From Geotalea toluenoxydans JCM 15764 (GTDB lineage: Bacteria > Desulfobacterota > Desulfuromonadia > Geobacterales > Geobacteraceae): a stretch of 64,000 nt of DNA. Of this stretch, positions 1 through 9,527 are shown one piece after another. Made by a program: the position numbers and the translations under genes. The stretch is taken from the NCBI RefSeq assembly GCF_001311985.1, contig NZ_BBCJ01000004.1, forward strand, positions 62,001 to 126,000. Reading direction: 5' to 3'. The notes beneath the pieces are model-generated. The model saw only the letters and a program-made list of their open reading frames with translations, did no database searches and had not been told where the DNA came from. Numbering within the stretch: the stretch's first letter is position 1; every line of letters starts with the position of its first letter.

Positions 1-346
1 TAATAGCGTAGTCTTCGGCTCTTCTGGTTGCATTGATGGCATTCAGCCTGCTTCGGTCGATGGCAAAGACATTGGTTACCGTGGCCTGGAGAAGCGCTTC
101 CAGTTCCCCCGGATCAAAGAACAGCCCCAGGCACTCATCGCATCTTTCGACGAGGAATTTCCCTTCCACCTTTAGGTCAATGGTCTTGAGCCTTACGTTG
201 CATCGCGGACAGATCCGCTCCGACTCCGGTTCGTTGGTCGTGTAGTAGTTGATCCCTTTGAGATCGATATCGTTGCGGCTGCCGCAGTATTCGCACCTTA
301 TGGAGCCAGAGGGGAGGGGGGCGGAACAGTTGGAACAGTTGGCCAT
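1..346 (-). CDS. zinc-ribbon (TFIIB-type zinc finger) protein, 3' end beyond window
   Basis: Reading the minus strand from the ATG at 346 gives an open frame of 115 codons that runs off the left edge, so only the N-terminal part is seen. It has four Cys pairs: C4/C7, C18/C21, C46/C49 and C69/C72. The second half, CPRC followed about 20 residues later by CDECLGLFFDPGELE, matches the zf-TFIIB zinc-ribbon family. Such proteins bind zinc and have no assigned reaction. It starts 17 bases after the SPFH gene stops on the same strand, so the two probably form an operon. The start follows directly from the reading frame and the first Cys pair. Function is unknown. Confidence 0.75.
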   Translation of the reverse strand, partial: MANCSNCSAPLPSGSIRCEYCGSRNDIDLKGINYYTTNEPESERICPRCNVRLKTIDLKVEGKFLVERCDECLGLFFDPGELEALLQATVTNVFAIDRSRLNAINATRRAEDYAI

Positions 347-362
347 GCTGTGTTTTCTCCCT

Positions 363-1466
363 TTATTCGAACAGAGGTGGCGGGGTTGATTTCATTTCGC
401 CGGCAAACTCGGGAAATAATTCAGCTGGCTGCCACTTGTCCATCCCCTCTTTCCACATCAGGGTTTCCCTGGTGATGGAGCCCTTTCTTATGTAAGCGAT
501 GATGGCATCCCTATCGAATGGTCCGGCTTGTTTACCATTTTTCCCCACGTAGTACTTGCAGCTCTCTGCTTCAGGAAGGGGGGGCGGGACAGTCTGCGCC
601 GCTGCCTGGGGAGCGGCGACTGCCTTTCCCATCTGGTTGGCCATGGCAAAGCCCATCCCCATGCCGATGCCTGCCGAAGCGTCGCCGCCGGGGTTCTGTG
701 CTGCAGCTTCCATGGCATTGGCCGTCTGGAAGCGGGTATAATCGTCCAGATTGCCGATGATGCCCATGCTGCTCTTTTTATCCAGCGCCTCCTCAACCTC
801 TGGCGGCAGGGAAATGTTCTCTACCAGGAGTTTGGTCACTTCCAGCCCGTATTCATTGAATTCGGGAGCAATCTTTTCCGTGAGATAAAGTGAGAGTTCA
901 TTGTACCTGGCGGCCAGATCAAGAACAGGTATGCGGTGCTCACCTATCATGTCCGAGAATCTTGTCACGATCAGGTTTCGCAGCTGGTCCGACACATCGT
1001 TGAGGGTGAAATGCCCGCTGGTGCCGACAATCTCCCTGATGAATTTTGCCGGATCGCTGGACCGGATCACATAGGTGCCGTAGGCCCTGAGTCGTACCGG
1101 GCCGAATTCGGGGTCCCGGAGCATGATCGGATTTTTGGTGCCCCATTTCAGGTTGGTAAAGCTTCTGGTGTTGACGAAATAGATTTCCGCCTTGAATGGG
1201 CTTTGAAAGCCGTATTTCCAGCCCCTCAGGGTGCTCAGCACGGGCAGGTTTTGTGTTTCCAGCCGATACTGTCCAGGCATGAATACATCGGCAATCTCTC
1301 CCCTGTCGACGAAAACCGCCGCCTGGGCCTGCCTGACCACCAGCTGAGCCCCATACTTGATCTCGTTCTCATAGCGAGGGTGTCTCCAGACCATGGTGTC
1401 GCTTGAATCGTCGGTCCACTCGATAATATCGATAAATTCCGCTTTAGCTTTTTCCCACAGAGTCAT
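363..1466 (-). CDS. SPFH-domain protein with C-terminal GYF_2 domain (YdjI-like)
   Basis: This is an intact 367-residue protein. Residues about 30-240 look like the SPFH/stomatin-like family often annotated as virion core protein or YdjI. A low-complexity Gly/Ala/Met/Pro linker follows (about 255-300). The last 60 residues (KYYVGKNGKQAGPF to MDKWQPAELFPE) form a GYF_2 domain, which usually binds proline-rich or membrane-associated partners. There is no signal peptide or clear membrane helix, so a membrane-peripheral scaffold is likely. A strong ribosome site (AGGGGGG) precedes the ATG. The zinc-ribbon gene follows after 17 bases. In related bacteria such pairs are linked to envelope stress and membrane repair; that role is inferred here. 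Confidence 0.8.
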   Translation of the reverse strand: MTLWEKAKAEFIDIIEWTDDSSDTMVWRHPRYENEIKYGAQLVVRQAQAAVFVDRGEIADVFMPGQYRLETQNLPVLSTLRGWKYGFQSPFKAEIYFVNTRSFTNLKWGTKNPIMLRDPEFGPVRLRAYGTYVIRSSDPAKFIREIVGTSGHFTLNDVSDQLRNLIVTRFSDMIGEHRIPVLDLAARYNELSLYLTEKIAPEFNEYGLEVTKLLVENISLPPEVEEALDKKSSMGIIGNLDDYTRFQTANAMEAAAQNPGGDASAGIGMGMGFAMANQMGKAVAAPQAAAQTVPPPLPEAESCKYYVGKNGKQAGPFDRDAIIAYIRKGSITRETLMWKEGMDKWQPAELFPEFAGEMKSTPPPLFE

Positions 1467-1764
1467 TGTGTATCCCCCCTATTACTGGTTTGTCGGCTGA
1501 TCAGAAAAACCTGCTGCTTCTGCTCCACTTCTCTGAACATGGCATTTACCTTCCCATCAGGATCTAATCAGGCTACATCATCAGATTAATGAATTCAATT
1601 GAAATATCAGGATATATCCGTCCCCTTCTTTTCTCCATTTCTGGCAAAATTCAGGCTGCAGAAATCGCAAATAAAGGATATCCCTTGGCCGAGACGGGAG
1701 TATAATTAATGCAGGTGGGGATGTAAATCCCCGGAAATGATGACAATGGGCAAGGAGGTGTGCC

Positions 1765-2115
1765 ATGACAGGACTGGAAGCTGTAAAAGCAGTGAAGGAA
1801 CGGCGTACCGAAAAAGATCGGTTCGTAAGGTGGTGGCGCAAAGAGGAGGATTTCCTCGACTACGACCTGATTGAACGCTTCGAAGCCGAGAGCTCAGGCA
1901 CCGAGGAAATCGGCGGCCTTGACTTGTTGAGCATGGAGGACATGTGGTCGGTGGTGAAAAAGGTCGGTGGCACGCGGGTTAATCTGGTGCACGATACCGG
2001 GGGCGACCGGATCAAATGGGCTCACAAGGGCAAAGAGGATGTCTGCAGTTTCACCCCGGAAAATCTGCTGACCATATTGGATGCCGAAACTCGGGGCAAC
2101 CCGGTCGACTCATGA
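1765..2115 (+). CDS. hypothetical protein, 116 aa
   Basis: I do not recognise this family. It is a small soluble protein, acidic overall but with a basic N-terminus rich in Lys and Arg (about residues 8-27). There are no Cys pairs, signal peptide or membrane helices. A strong ribosome site (AAGGAGG at 1751-1757) sits 7 bases before the ATG, and a rho-independent terminator follows, so it appears to be a single-gene transcript. The 298 bases upstream hold only a possible -10 box (TATAAT, about 1701) and a short GGGGATGTAAATCCCC palindrome before the ribosome site. Coding is supported by the ribosome site, the terminator and the lack of any competing frame. Confidence 0.65.
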   Translation: MTGLEAVKAVKERRTEKDRFVRWWRKEEDFLDYDLIERFEAESSGTEEIGGLDLLSMEDMWSVVKKVGGTRVNLVHDTGGDRIKWAHKGKEDVCSFTPENLLTILDAETRGNPVDS

Positions 2116-2141
2116 TCGGCAATTCCAGGGAAAGACACTGT

Positions 2142-2179
2142 GGCCAGGGCATGCGACAATACCCTGGCCTTTCTTTTTT
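2142..2179 (+). terminator. rho-independent terminator
   Basis: An 8-bp perfect stem, GGCCAGGG/CCCTGGCC (2142-2149 and 2162-2169), is followed by a T-rich run. It ends the small gene at 1765 and separates it from the converging PHP gene. Confidence 0.85.
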
Positions 2180-2238
2180 CAAAAGGGGATTGTTGCTGAC
2201 TCGGCAAAGTTTCCCACGAGCAGAAGGAAACTTCTTTG

Positions 2239-2852
2239 TCAGTGTTCAGCGTATTTGCCGATCCGGGGAGAAATTCGGCCTGCTTTGATGCAGGCTACCA
2301 ACTCTTCGATCCTTCCTATCTGGCAGTCAAACTGTACCGGATAGAATTCGCTGAAGTCGATTCTGTGAATATCGGAACCGCTGCTGGCCCGGTATTTCCA
2401 TCGCTGCCAGTCCGAAACGGCTCGGTAATTTTCCTCTTCGGTGTGGTGAGGATTGACAATTTCTATGGCGTCGAAATCTGTATTCATAAGCTCCACAGCG
2501 GTGGGAAGATGGCCGTAACGGTAAGGATGGGCCCAGACCAGTGCCACATTCGGATGGTCTTTCCTCAGTGCGGCAAGGGACATGCCATGGGGGATGGATC
2601 TGGCAGCTCCATAGACGAGCACGTCACCATAATCGGCTGTAAGTACCTCCTGGCCTGACAGGATCATGAAGTTGCCTGGCAAGCGGCTTTCTCTTTTCAA
2701 TTCTGCAAGTTCCTCTTTCGGCCACATATAATGGTGATCGGTGATGACCAGGCCGTCGCTCCCCCTGTGCCTGACAGCGGCAGCGAGCTCCATGGCTGGT
2801 ACCTGCTGCAGGGGGAATGTTCCTTAGTGTGACAATGAAGCTCAATTATCAT
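2239..2852 (-). CDS. PHP-domain metal-dependent phosphoesterase (one frameshift)
   Basis: PHP proteins are metal-dependent phosphoesterases. The usual start would be taken at 2793, but that lacks the first metal-binding motif. In another frame, starting at the ATG at 2852 behind GAGGTG, the sequence reads MIIELHCHTKEHSPCS, the classic HxHT motif I. The frame changes near 2795-2805 and one missing base restores it. Motif II (TDHH), an HPY motif and the late GSDIH motif are all in the longer frame, so the metal site is complete. The joined length is about 204 aa, suited to a stand-alone PHP enzyme rather than a polymerase domain. The substrate is unknown. Confidence 0.8.
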
Positions 2853-2885
2853 GGTCACCTCTGGACAGGCTGACAAACAAGGTGG

Positions 2886-3602
2886 CTACGGCTGGAATCC
2901 AATACCCGCTTCAGACAGCTGCCGTAGTGCAACCTCACTCCAGCCCCGGTTCGCAGCAGGACTGGAGGGGCTTGGGTGGAGGATTTTAGTCACATTTACC
3001 GGCAGCCCCTGTAAAGCGGTTTCTGCCTGAATTGCAGCAAAATTACCAACTCCGACAACATATTCAGGTTTGAGATATTCGATCATATGGCGAAGTGCCC
3101 CGTTGCAGGTATCCTCAAGCGCATGACGTTCCACAGTCGGAAGCTTGTCCGGGGTCAGGTTGGTCCCTTGGGCATCTAGAAAGAGCAGCGGACAATAGTT
3201 AAGGACCAGGTAATCCTTGAAAAACTGCGCAGGTGTCTCAAAGCGCTCACGGATCATGCCCCATAGACGCTTGCCGCTCACCTCACTGCGGGGGCAGTTC
3301 AGTCCCTGGACCGGCTTTTTGGGGTGTTCAAGACCTGGCCTTTCTACAGGTTCGACTATTCTCAGCCAGTCCCGCACCACCGCCACCTCGCCAAACGGCA
3401 CCCCGGTCTGGGTCATGCCCCACGGCCCGGGATTCATCCCAATCAGCACCGCTTTCTTTCCTGTTCCTCCATAGCGGTTCAGGTACTCCCTGTGTGGCCG
3501 CCAGGCATAACGCAACGGGTTGTACACATGGGCAACCGGACAGGAGAATTCCAGCCGGTCAAGCTTTTCTGCCAGAGCTTCGCTTATGCTTAAAAGATCC
3601 AT
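2886..3602 (-). CDS. SMUG1-family uracil-DNA glycosylase
   Basis: This intact 238-aa enzyme removes uracil, and probably other damaged bases, from DNA as the first step of base-excision repair. Motif 1, GMNPGPWGM at residues 55-63, provides the catalytic Asn. Motif 2, HPSPSSP from residue 209, provides the His that supports base flipping and leaving-group stabilisation. These motifs place it with SMUG1 rather than Ung. SMUG1 is mainly a vertebrate enzyme but is established in Geobacter and a few other bacteria, which fits this genome. It stands alone between the PHP gene and the divergent mogA. Confidence 0.88.
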   Translation of the reverse strand: MDLLSISEALAEKLDRLEFSCPVAHVYNPLRYAWRPHREYLNRYGGTGKKAVLIGMNPGPWGMTQTGVPFGEVAVVRDWLRIVEPVERPGLEHPKKPVQGLNCPRSEVSGKRLWGMIRERFETPAQFFKDYLVLNYCPLLFLDAQGTNLTPDKLPTVERHALEDTCNGALRHMIEYLKPEYVVGVGNFAAIQAETALQGLPVNVTKILHPSPSSPAANRGWSEVALRQLSEAGIGFQP

Positions 3603-3793
3603 TATCGATAAATACCTTTCAGGGGGCGACAGCTGATTCTGCCCTTGATAATTTTACCATATTTCCCCGGCCGCTATTGTCGCATCACCGATTTGAATAG
3701 CCCATCCATTCGTCATAAACGGTGCTTGAGACTTACCTTCAGGGCATGTTATGGTATCACAAGAAGATAAAAGAATCAGCTTAGGAGGCGTGA

Positions 3794-4287
3794 ATGAAGG
3801 CGGCAGTTTTGACTTTAAGCGACAAGGCGCCCGCGGAGAACGTGAAGACGGCAGTGGACCGGCGCTGCAGAACTGGTTGGCGGAACATGGGGTAGCCGTT
3901 GTTAAAAGCGCCATTGTTGCCGATGAGCATGACGAAATTGTGACCATATTGAAGGAATGGGCGGACAGCGGTGGGGTTGACCTGATTCTGACCACGGGAG
4001 GAACAGGCGTTTCGCCACGGGATGTGACTCCCGAAGCAACCATGGCCGTTTTGGATAGGGTCATACCCGGTTTTGGTGAGGTAATGCGGGCAAGGAGCCT
4101 GGAAAAGACGCCGCATGCCATGATTTCGCGAGCCATAGCCGGCATCCGGGGCAAGAGCCTGATCATCAATCTGCCCGGCAGCCCGAAAGGGGCGGTGGAG
4201 AATATTGACGCTGTTTGGCCGGCAGTACCGCATGCTGTGGAAAAAATCCAGGGTAGTACCAGGGATTGCGCCGCCCCCCCCAGGTGA
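3794..4287 (+). CDS. MogA/MoaB-type molybdopterin adenylyltransferase (one frameshift)
   Basis: This family adenylates molybdopterin before molybdenum insertion. The main frame carries [16 protein letters not shown], the signature for the MPT-binding loop, and a C-terminal [13 protein letters not shown] segment. The true N-terminus is in a neighbouring frame: the ATG at 3794, behind TTAGGAGG, reads [20 protein letters not shown] after one G is restored at about 3824. The joined protein is about 164 aa, normal for the MogA/MoaB family. Sequence alone does not cleanly separate MogA from MoaB. It stops 3 bases from the end of the converging receiver gene. modABC lies in the same window at 61-64 kb. 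Confidence 0.82.
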
Positions 4288-4290
4288 CGG

Positions 4291-4749
4291 TCAGATCAGG
4301 GATGATGGCCGTGGAGCCGGAGCTGGGATGCAGCTGGGCAAGTTTATCTGGAATCCCAGTTCCTGTAGTGTTTCGGCCAGCTCTCTGGCATCCAGAGGCT
4401 TGTTAAGGTAGCCTTTAACCCTGAGGGTCCGGCAACGGTTAACATCCTTATCATCTTTGGAAGAGGTGACAATAATAACAGGGATGTCCTTGGTCCTTTC
4501 ATCAGCTCTGATTGCCAGCAGGCATTGCAGGCCATCTATCTTGGGCAGCTTGAGGTCAAGCAGAATGAAGCTGGGTTTCACCTTGACGGAAAGGCCATCG
4601 GCATCGACAGCTGAAAATAAATAATCAAGGGCTTCTGCTCCGTCACGGGTCACTACCACGTTACGGATATTGCATTTCTTGAGGGCCCTCAAGGTAAGAA
4701 GTTCATCGTCAGGATTATCTTCAACCACCATAACATGATGCTCGTACAT
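4291..4749 (-). CDS. single-domain response regulator (Rcp1-like CheY)
   Basis: This is a stand-alone receiver of 152 aa. The acidic pair (VVEDNPDDE), the phospho-acceptor Asp in [11 protein letters not shown], the Thr in VTSS and the Lys in YLNKPLD are all present, so it should be phosphorylatable. The [14 protein letters not shown] start and the loop before the acceptor Asp are typical of the Rcp1 subgroup that pairs with hybrid or phytochrome-like kinases. There is no output domain. I chose the ATG at 4749 because GGAGG lies 5 bases upstream; the longer frame to 4815 has no ribosome site. A chemoreceptor gene lies upstream on the same strand, but no kinase is adjacent. Confidence 0.85.
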   Translation of the reverse strand: MYEHHVMVVEDNPDDELLTLRALKKCNIRNVVVTRDGAEALDYLFSAVDADGLSVKVKPSFILLDLKLPKIDGLQCLLAIRADERTKDIPVIIVTSSKDDKDVNRCRTLRVKGYLNKPLDARELAETLQELGFQINLPSCIPAPAPRPSSLI

Positions 4750-4902
4750 TAAAACCTCCGTTGTCAGATTCGAGTAGGTTATTACGGAATAGTTCCTTGT
4801 GGGGGCACCTCCCAAGTATGCCGATCTACTAACCTTTTGATATAATTAGCTGAAGTACCTTTTATAACACTAAGTTCGCATTTGTCAATGAATTGATTAT
4901 AA

Positions 4903-6611
4903 TTATTTTCCCAATTCTATTTTAAAGATCGACATTTCCTTGCTCAGGACCCCTATCTGCTGGGAAAGACCCGCGGCAACGCCATCCATTACTCTGGTGG
5001 CATCCACTGTCGTTTTCGTGGACTCGGCGATATCTTCAATTGCCTGAACGATACGACAACTGCTTTCCGCCTGCATTCCGCACGCTTTTTTGATGTTTTC
5101 TATCATAGAGGAGATACCCTCAGTAGAGCGGACAATAAGACTACTTGAGCTGCTTTGTTCCTGAGATGATGATTTAACCTGGCTGGTCAGGGTTTTCATG
5201 CGCTCTGCGGCAGACATGATCAGCTCGCTCCCCTTGCCCTGCTCCCTGGTGGCCTTGGCAATCTGCTTGACCATGTCGGCAACACGGTCCATTGCCCCGC
5301 TGATTTCTTGGCTCCCTTGGGACTGTTCCACCGTCGTCCGTGCGATCTGGTTTACCTGTTCCGTAGCCATCTGGCTCCAGAGACGATTTTTTCCAGCATT
5401 TCACCAGAACGCTGGGAAAGCTTCTCGCCTTCACCGATGCGCTGCTCAGCAAGGTTGAATGCCTTTACAGCCCGCTGGGTCTCTTCCTGAACCCCTTTGA
5501 TGATATCCGTGATCTCCCTGGTGGAATTGCCGGTACGCTGGGCAAGTTCTTTTATCTCTCCGGCAACGACGGCAAATCCCTTGCCGTGCTCACCGGCCTG
5601 GGCAGCGATGATCGAAGCATTGAGAGCCAGCAGGTTGGTCTGTTCGGCGATTTCGTCTATCACCTGGATAATTTTGCCGATGTTGCCCGCCCGCATTGCT
5701 AGATTCTCTATGGATTCAAAGGAGGTCCGGGAAGCGCGGCGGATTTCTTCGATCCCGGAAATGGTCGCCTCCACCGATGCACGCCCCGATTCGGCATCGT
5801 TGCGCACCTCTTCGGAAATGGCCGCCGTATTCAGGGCATTTCTTTCCACCTGTTTGATGGAGTCTCCCATTTCCGTCACCAGCTTGGCCGTAGTCGTGGA
5901 ATCGGACATGAGACTGTTGACGCTGCGGCCAATCTCCTTCTCAGCAGATGCCATTTCTATGATGGAGCTGCTTACCTCTTCGACCGCCTCAAAAAGCGCC
6001 TCCACATGCTTTGCCACCTCTTCGATGCTGGCCGACATCTCCAGGATGGATGACGCATTTTCCGCCGAGGATCTGGAAAGGCTTTCCACTCCCTGCGCAA
6101 CGTCATTTATGGATTGATTAATCTCCTGGACGGCAATGGTAGTCCCTTTGACCCCTTGGGACTGAACTTCGGCGACGGTGACCCCACGCCTGGAAACTTC
6201 CTTGATATCCACCGCCATCCTGCTCAGTTCGTGGATGGTAATCTTAACCCTTCCAGCCATCCCCGACAGATTTTGTAGCATGACATTGAAGCTGCTGCCG
6301 AGAATTCCGAGCTCGTCCCCTGAATCCACCTGCACCCTGGCGGTCAGGTCCCCGTCTGCCCCACGGTTCATGGCATCGGCTATGATATGTACCCTTTTGA
6401 CCATTTTTCGGGCGGCCAGCATCAGGAACACAGTCAGCGCAACCAGGGCATTCACGGAGAAAGCAACGCCGGCAAGAATGGCATATATATGAGAAGCTGA
6501 AGCTGACCGACCCATCTTCATGCTGATATAAATACCGGACAACGAAGCAACAAAACCGCAAATCAGTGAAAAACGGATAAAGCTGGAGCCGAACCTGAGA
6601 TTTCTAGCCAT
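4903..6611 (-). CDS. methyl-accepting chemotaxis protein without a periplasmic sensor domain (one frameshift)
   Basis: The joined protein is about 569 aa. Two membrane helices near the N-terminus are separated by only a few residues, so there is no periplasmic ligand domain. A HAMP segment follows and then a long methyl-accepting coiled coil. The signalling hairpin reads [20 protein letters not shown] with the conserved GKGFAVVA tail. The frame changes at about 5375: restoring one base joins KIVSGA to [15 protein letters not shown] chose the ATG at 6611 because AAGGA precedes it at proper spacing; the frame could begin 36 bases earlier. The receiver at 4291-4749 lies downstream on the same strand. 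The signal sensed is unknown, perhaps cytoplasmic or within the membrane. Confidence 0.85.
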
Positions 6612-6745
6612 ATTGTTTTCCTTGACAAACATAAATATGAAACTCATTGCATATTAGATGAAGCATTGGGAGCCCGCAAGGGGAAAATAGCAAAAAAAGA
6701 ACAGGGTTCTATTATTTTGCATTAAAGCTTTCAACAGGTTGGCTG

Positions 6746-8654
6746 TTAACCTTTGCGCAGCACGCGCTTATCTCCAACACGGATGGTCAGCTTTTCCTGA
6801 TCAAAATACTCCAGAAGGGGGATCATGAATTTCCGGGAAAGACCGGTAAGTTCCCTGAACTCAGGTGGGGCGATTTCCCCCTTGTCCTTGAGATAAGCAG
6901 TCAACTTTTCCCGTATTGTCACAATGGGATCAGGCGCGTAAAAAACATCACCTTTGATTTTCACCGCCTTATGATCCCGCACCAGGAGATTCAGAAGCTC
7001 GAGCACCTGTTTCTCTGTGCATTTGCAGTCATTGCATAATTCTTTTATGGTGGGAGGCTCCATTGCACCCTTCTGCAGGGCAGCCGCAATCTTTGCCTGG
7101 ATGGCGGCCTGATCGATGGTAGCCTCCCCCTTGCGCCCCGGCAGCCTGATAATATCCCTCTCCGAGACCGCCTTTCCTTCCTTCTCAAGGGCAGCCAGGA
7201 TCGGGCCGAAGAAACGGGGGTCACTGCGCCTGGGTATGCGAGACTTGAGTTCTTCCTTGTTGATGCCGTCTTTCATGGGATTGTCGCGGAGATAGGTCTG
7301 CAGTTCCTCCATCAACTTCGCCTTCAGCCCTTCAAAGGCAGCTTTGCCGAGAAAAATCCTGGGTTCGCGTACCACCTGCAGCACCTCTCCAGAGGTAAGA
7401 AGGGTTGCCAGAGCTGCATCGATTCTTTTTACCGACATGCCGGTACGGTTGATGATTTCATTGAGAGGGAGGCCTGACAGGAGGCTGGCGGCGACCATCA
7501 TCCTGACCTTATCCGCCTCGTTGCCCGCTTCAATGGCCTCAAGGAGTGCAATGGCCTCTTCGGAACGCCGGCGACGGCGAGGTGGATCCGGATCGAGGAT
7601 GCTACCACCCCCAAGGGTAGCCTGGGGCGAATAGGTTCGCAGGACGAATGGGTCACCGGGAAGAAGCAGTACCGGATTAGCAAGACGCAGCTGTGCACAG
7701 GCGGTATCTCCCGGTTTGAGCGTGTCCCGATCCAGAAGAATGACCTGTGCCGGCACCTCATAGGTGGCCGAATGGAGACGCAGGGTGGCACGGTGCTTCA
7801 GCTCTCTCGGTGCCGTACTCAGGTAGTTGAGGCGTACGTCCACGACCCGGGTCGGCCGGTACAGGCCTTTGGGCACCACCACGTCACCCCGCAAAACCTG
7901 GTCATGGTCCACCCCCTGCAGGTTGACGGCAAGCCTTTGACCGGCCAGACCACGGTCGGTTTTTGCGCCATGGGCCTGGATGCCGCGGACTCTGCATTCG
8001 CGACCGGCCGGCAGCAATTCAACCTCATCCCCAACCTGGACCTCACCGGAAAGGAGCGTTCCGGTGACAACCGTTCCAAAGCCGGTCACGGTGAAAACCC
8101 GGTCTACCGGCAGGCGAAAGGGGCCATCATGCCGTTTCTCCTCCACCTCCAGTGCCAGCCGTGCCAGCTCCCCCTTCAGCTCATCAAGTCCTGCACCGGT
8201 GCGCGAGGAAACCGGGACTATGGCGCTTCTTCCAGGAAGCTGCCGGACAGGTATTCCCGCACCTCTTCCGTCACCAGACCAAGCCATTCGCTGTCCACCA
8301 TATCGGTCTTGGTCAGGGCCACCAGCCCCTTCTTCACCCCGAGAAGCTGGCAGATCTCCAGATGCTCCCTGGTCTGGGGCATAATCCCCTCATCGGCGGC
8401 AATGACCAGCATCACCAGGTCCATGCCGCGACCCCGGCCACCATGGCCCTGACAAACCGTTCGTGACCCGGTACATCGACGATGCCGAACTGTATCCCTT
8501 CCGGCAGTTCCAGATGGGCAAAGCCAAGCTCGATGGTTATGCCCCGCGCCTTCTCTTCCTTGAGCCGGTCGGTGTCGATGCCGGTCAAAGCCTTGACCAG
8601 CGAGGTCTTACCATGGTCGATGTGTCCTGCAGTACCGAGAATGAGATGTTTCAT
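6746..8654 (-). CDS. selB: selenocysteine-specific elongation factor SelB (two frameshifts)
   Basis: SelB is the GTPase that delivers selenocysteyl-tRNA to UGA codons marked by a SECIS hairpin. The start at 8654 gives the G1 motif [13 protein letters not shown] and the DVPGHE switch II motif. The middle piece carries the TKTDM G4-like segment. The long third piece holds the beta-barrel domains and the C-terminal winged-helix repeats that bind SECIS RNA. Frame changes lie near 8430 (VAGVGGMD restored by one G) and near 8223 ([13 protein letters not shown] restored by one G), giving about 636 aa, normal for SelB. Its presence implies a selenocysteine pathway, as expected for formate dehydrogenases in Geobacter. 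selA and the Sec tRNA are not in this window. Confidence 0.93.
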
Positions 8655-8703
8655 GATTTAGGTTCCATGATCATAATTTGGTTTTGGCGCTGGTTTTGAA
8701 ACC

Positions 8704-9375
8704 TCACTTCTTGTTTGATTTGCTGGATGACGTAGATCTTTTATTGGCGCGCACCCGGTAGAGGCGCTCGGTGAAGCCGCCTTCGGTTTCAAAGGCGGTT
8801 GCCTGGGCTGCAATCTGCTTGTCCAGCAGGCTGCACGCCACTGCCAGCAAGGTCAGGGCGGCGTTTGCGGCGATTTCAGCATAAGAGCTTGTGGACGACG
8901 TGGACTGTATGGACGAAGTGGACAAATCAGCTTTTGGTCCATGTAGTCCACTGTTTTGTCCACGAGGTCCATGGTTTGCGCTTTTTTGTTCCTTCACCCA
9001 GGTCGACACCTCATCCACCGTTTTGCAACGTCGGGCAATCAGCCCGGCTCTGCGGGGATCTTGCCGGTCCCAAAGCGGCAGACCGCGTTGCCGCAGGAAA
9101 TCCTCATAGTCCAGTTTCAGCTCTTCAAGACTCGCTCTGGCAACGTTCGTCAGCTTGAGTTCTGTTTTCTTTGATGTTCCTGAAGCCTGGCTTCCTTCGG
9201 CGATATTTTGAACGCCGGACCTTGCCGCCTGCACCATCTGGTCATTGGTACGACTGAACCTGGAAATATATCGTGCACAGAAACGGACGGTCAGGTCATA
9301 GACCAGCTGCGCCACCTGAAAACTCTTCAGGCTGCGGTAGCCGCCATGCTTCAGGATAAGCTGTTCGTCTGCCAT
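8704..9375 (-). CDS. four-helix-bundle protein with C-terminal suffix domain
   Basis: Residues about 1-115 match the four-helix-bundle family related to the protein encoded by 23S rRNA intervening sequences (LKSFQVAQLVYDLTVRF, IAEGSQASGTSKKTELKL). The C-terminal 80 residues resemble the separate suffix domain found on some members. Between them lies a low-complexity Ser/Thr/His-Gly-Pro linker whose DNA holds repeated GTGGAC/GTCCAC words. I chose the ATG at 9375 because the family begins with this region; the longer frame to 9531 reads through unrelated sequence. It lies 49 bases upstream of selB on the same strand. Function is unknown. Confidence 0.75.
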   Translation of the reverse strand: MADEQLILKHGGYRSLKSFQVAQLVYDLTVRFCARYISRFSRTNDQMVQAARSGVQNIAEGSQASGTSKKTELKLTNVARASLEELKLDYEDFLRQRGLPLWDRQDPRRAGLIARRCKTVDEVSTWVKEQKSANHGPRGQNSGLHGPKADLSTSSIQSTSSTSSYAEIAANAALTLLAVACSLLDKQIAAQATAFETEGGFTERLYRVRANKRSTSSSKSNKK

Positions 9376-9386
9376 GTGTAAAGCCT

Positions 9387-9509
9387 TTACATGAATTGAT
9401 TGAGTGATACGTAATCCTTGATGTACTCGGGGATGCGACCGCGCCATTCCTGGGGCACCCCCTTGAAGTCGGCCATGCCGAAGGTCGGGTTGACATTCAG
9501 TCGAGTAAA
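9387..9509 (-). other. short open frame, possible gene remnant
   Basis: Between the exporter gene and the four-helix gene, one minus-strand frame is open for about 40 codons and ends at the TAA at 9387-9389. It reads NPTFGMADFKGVPQEW followed by RIPEYIKDYVSLNQFM. The pattern of Phe-Gly, then Phe-x-Gly-x-Pro-x-x-Trp resembles the tail of p21-Rho-binding (CRIB-type) domains. There is no convincing start or ribosome site, so it may be the 3' end of a gene whose 5' part is lost or shifted in frame. I record it because its composition looks coding. Confidence 0.3.
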
Positions 9510-9527
9510 TCAATTGTTTAACCAAGC

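Noticed and set aside
5497..6117. 206-codon plus-strand frame opposite the first chemoreceptor
   Set aside because: Antisense shadow of the coiled coil; rich in Ser and low in complexity.
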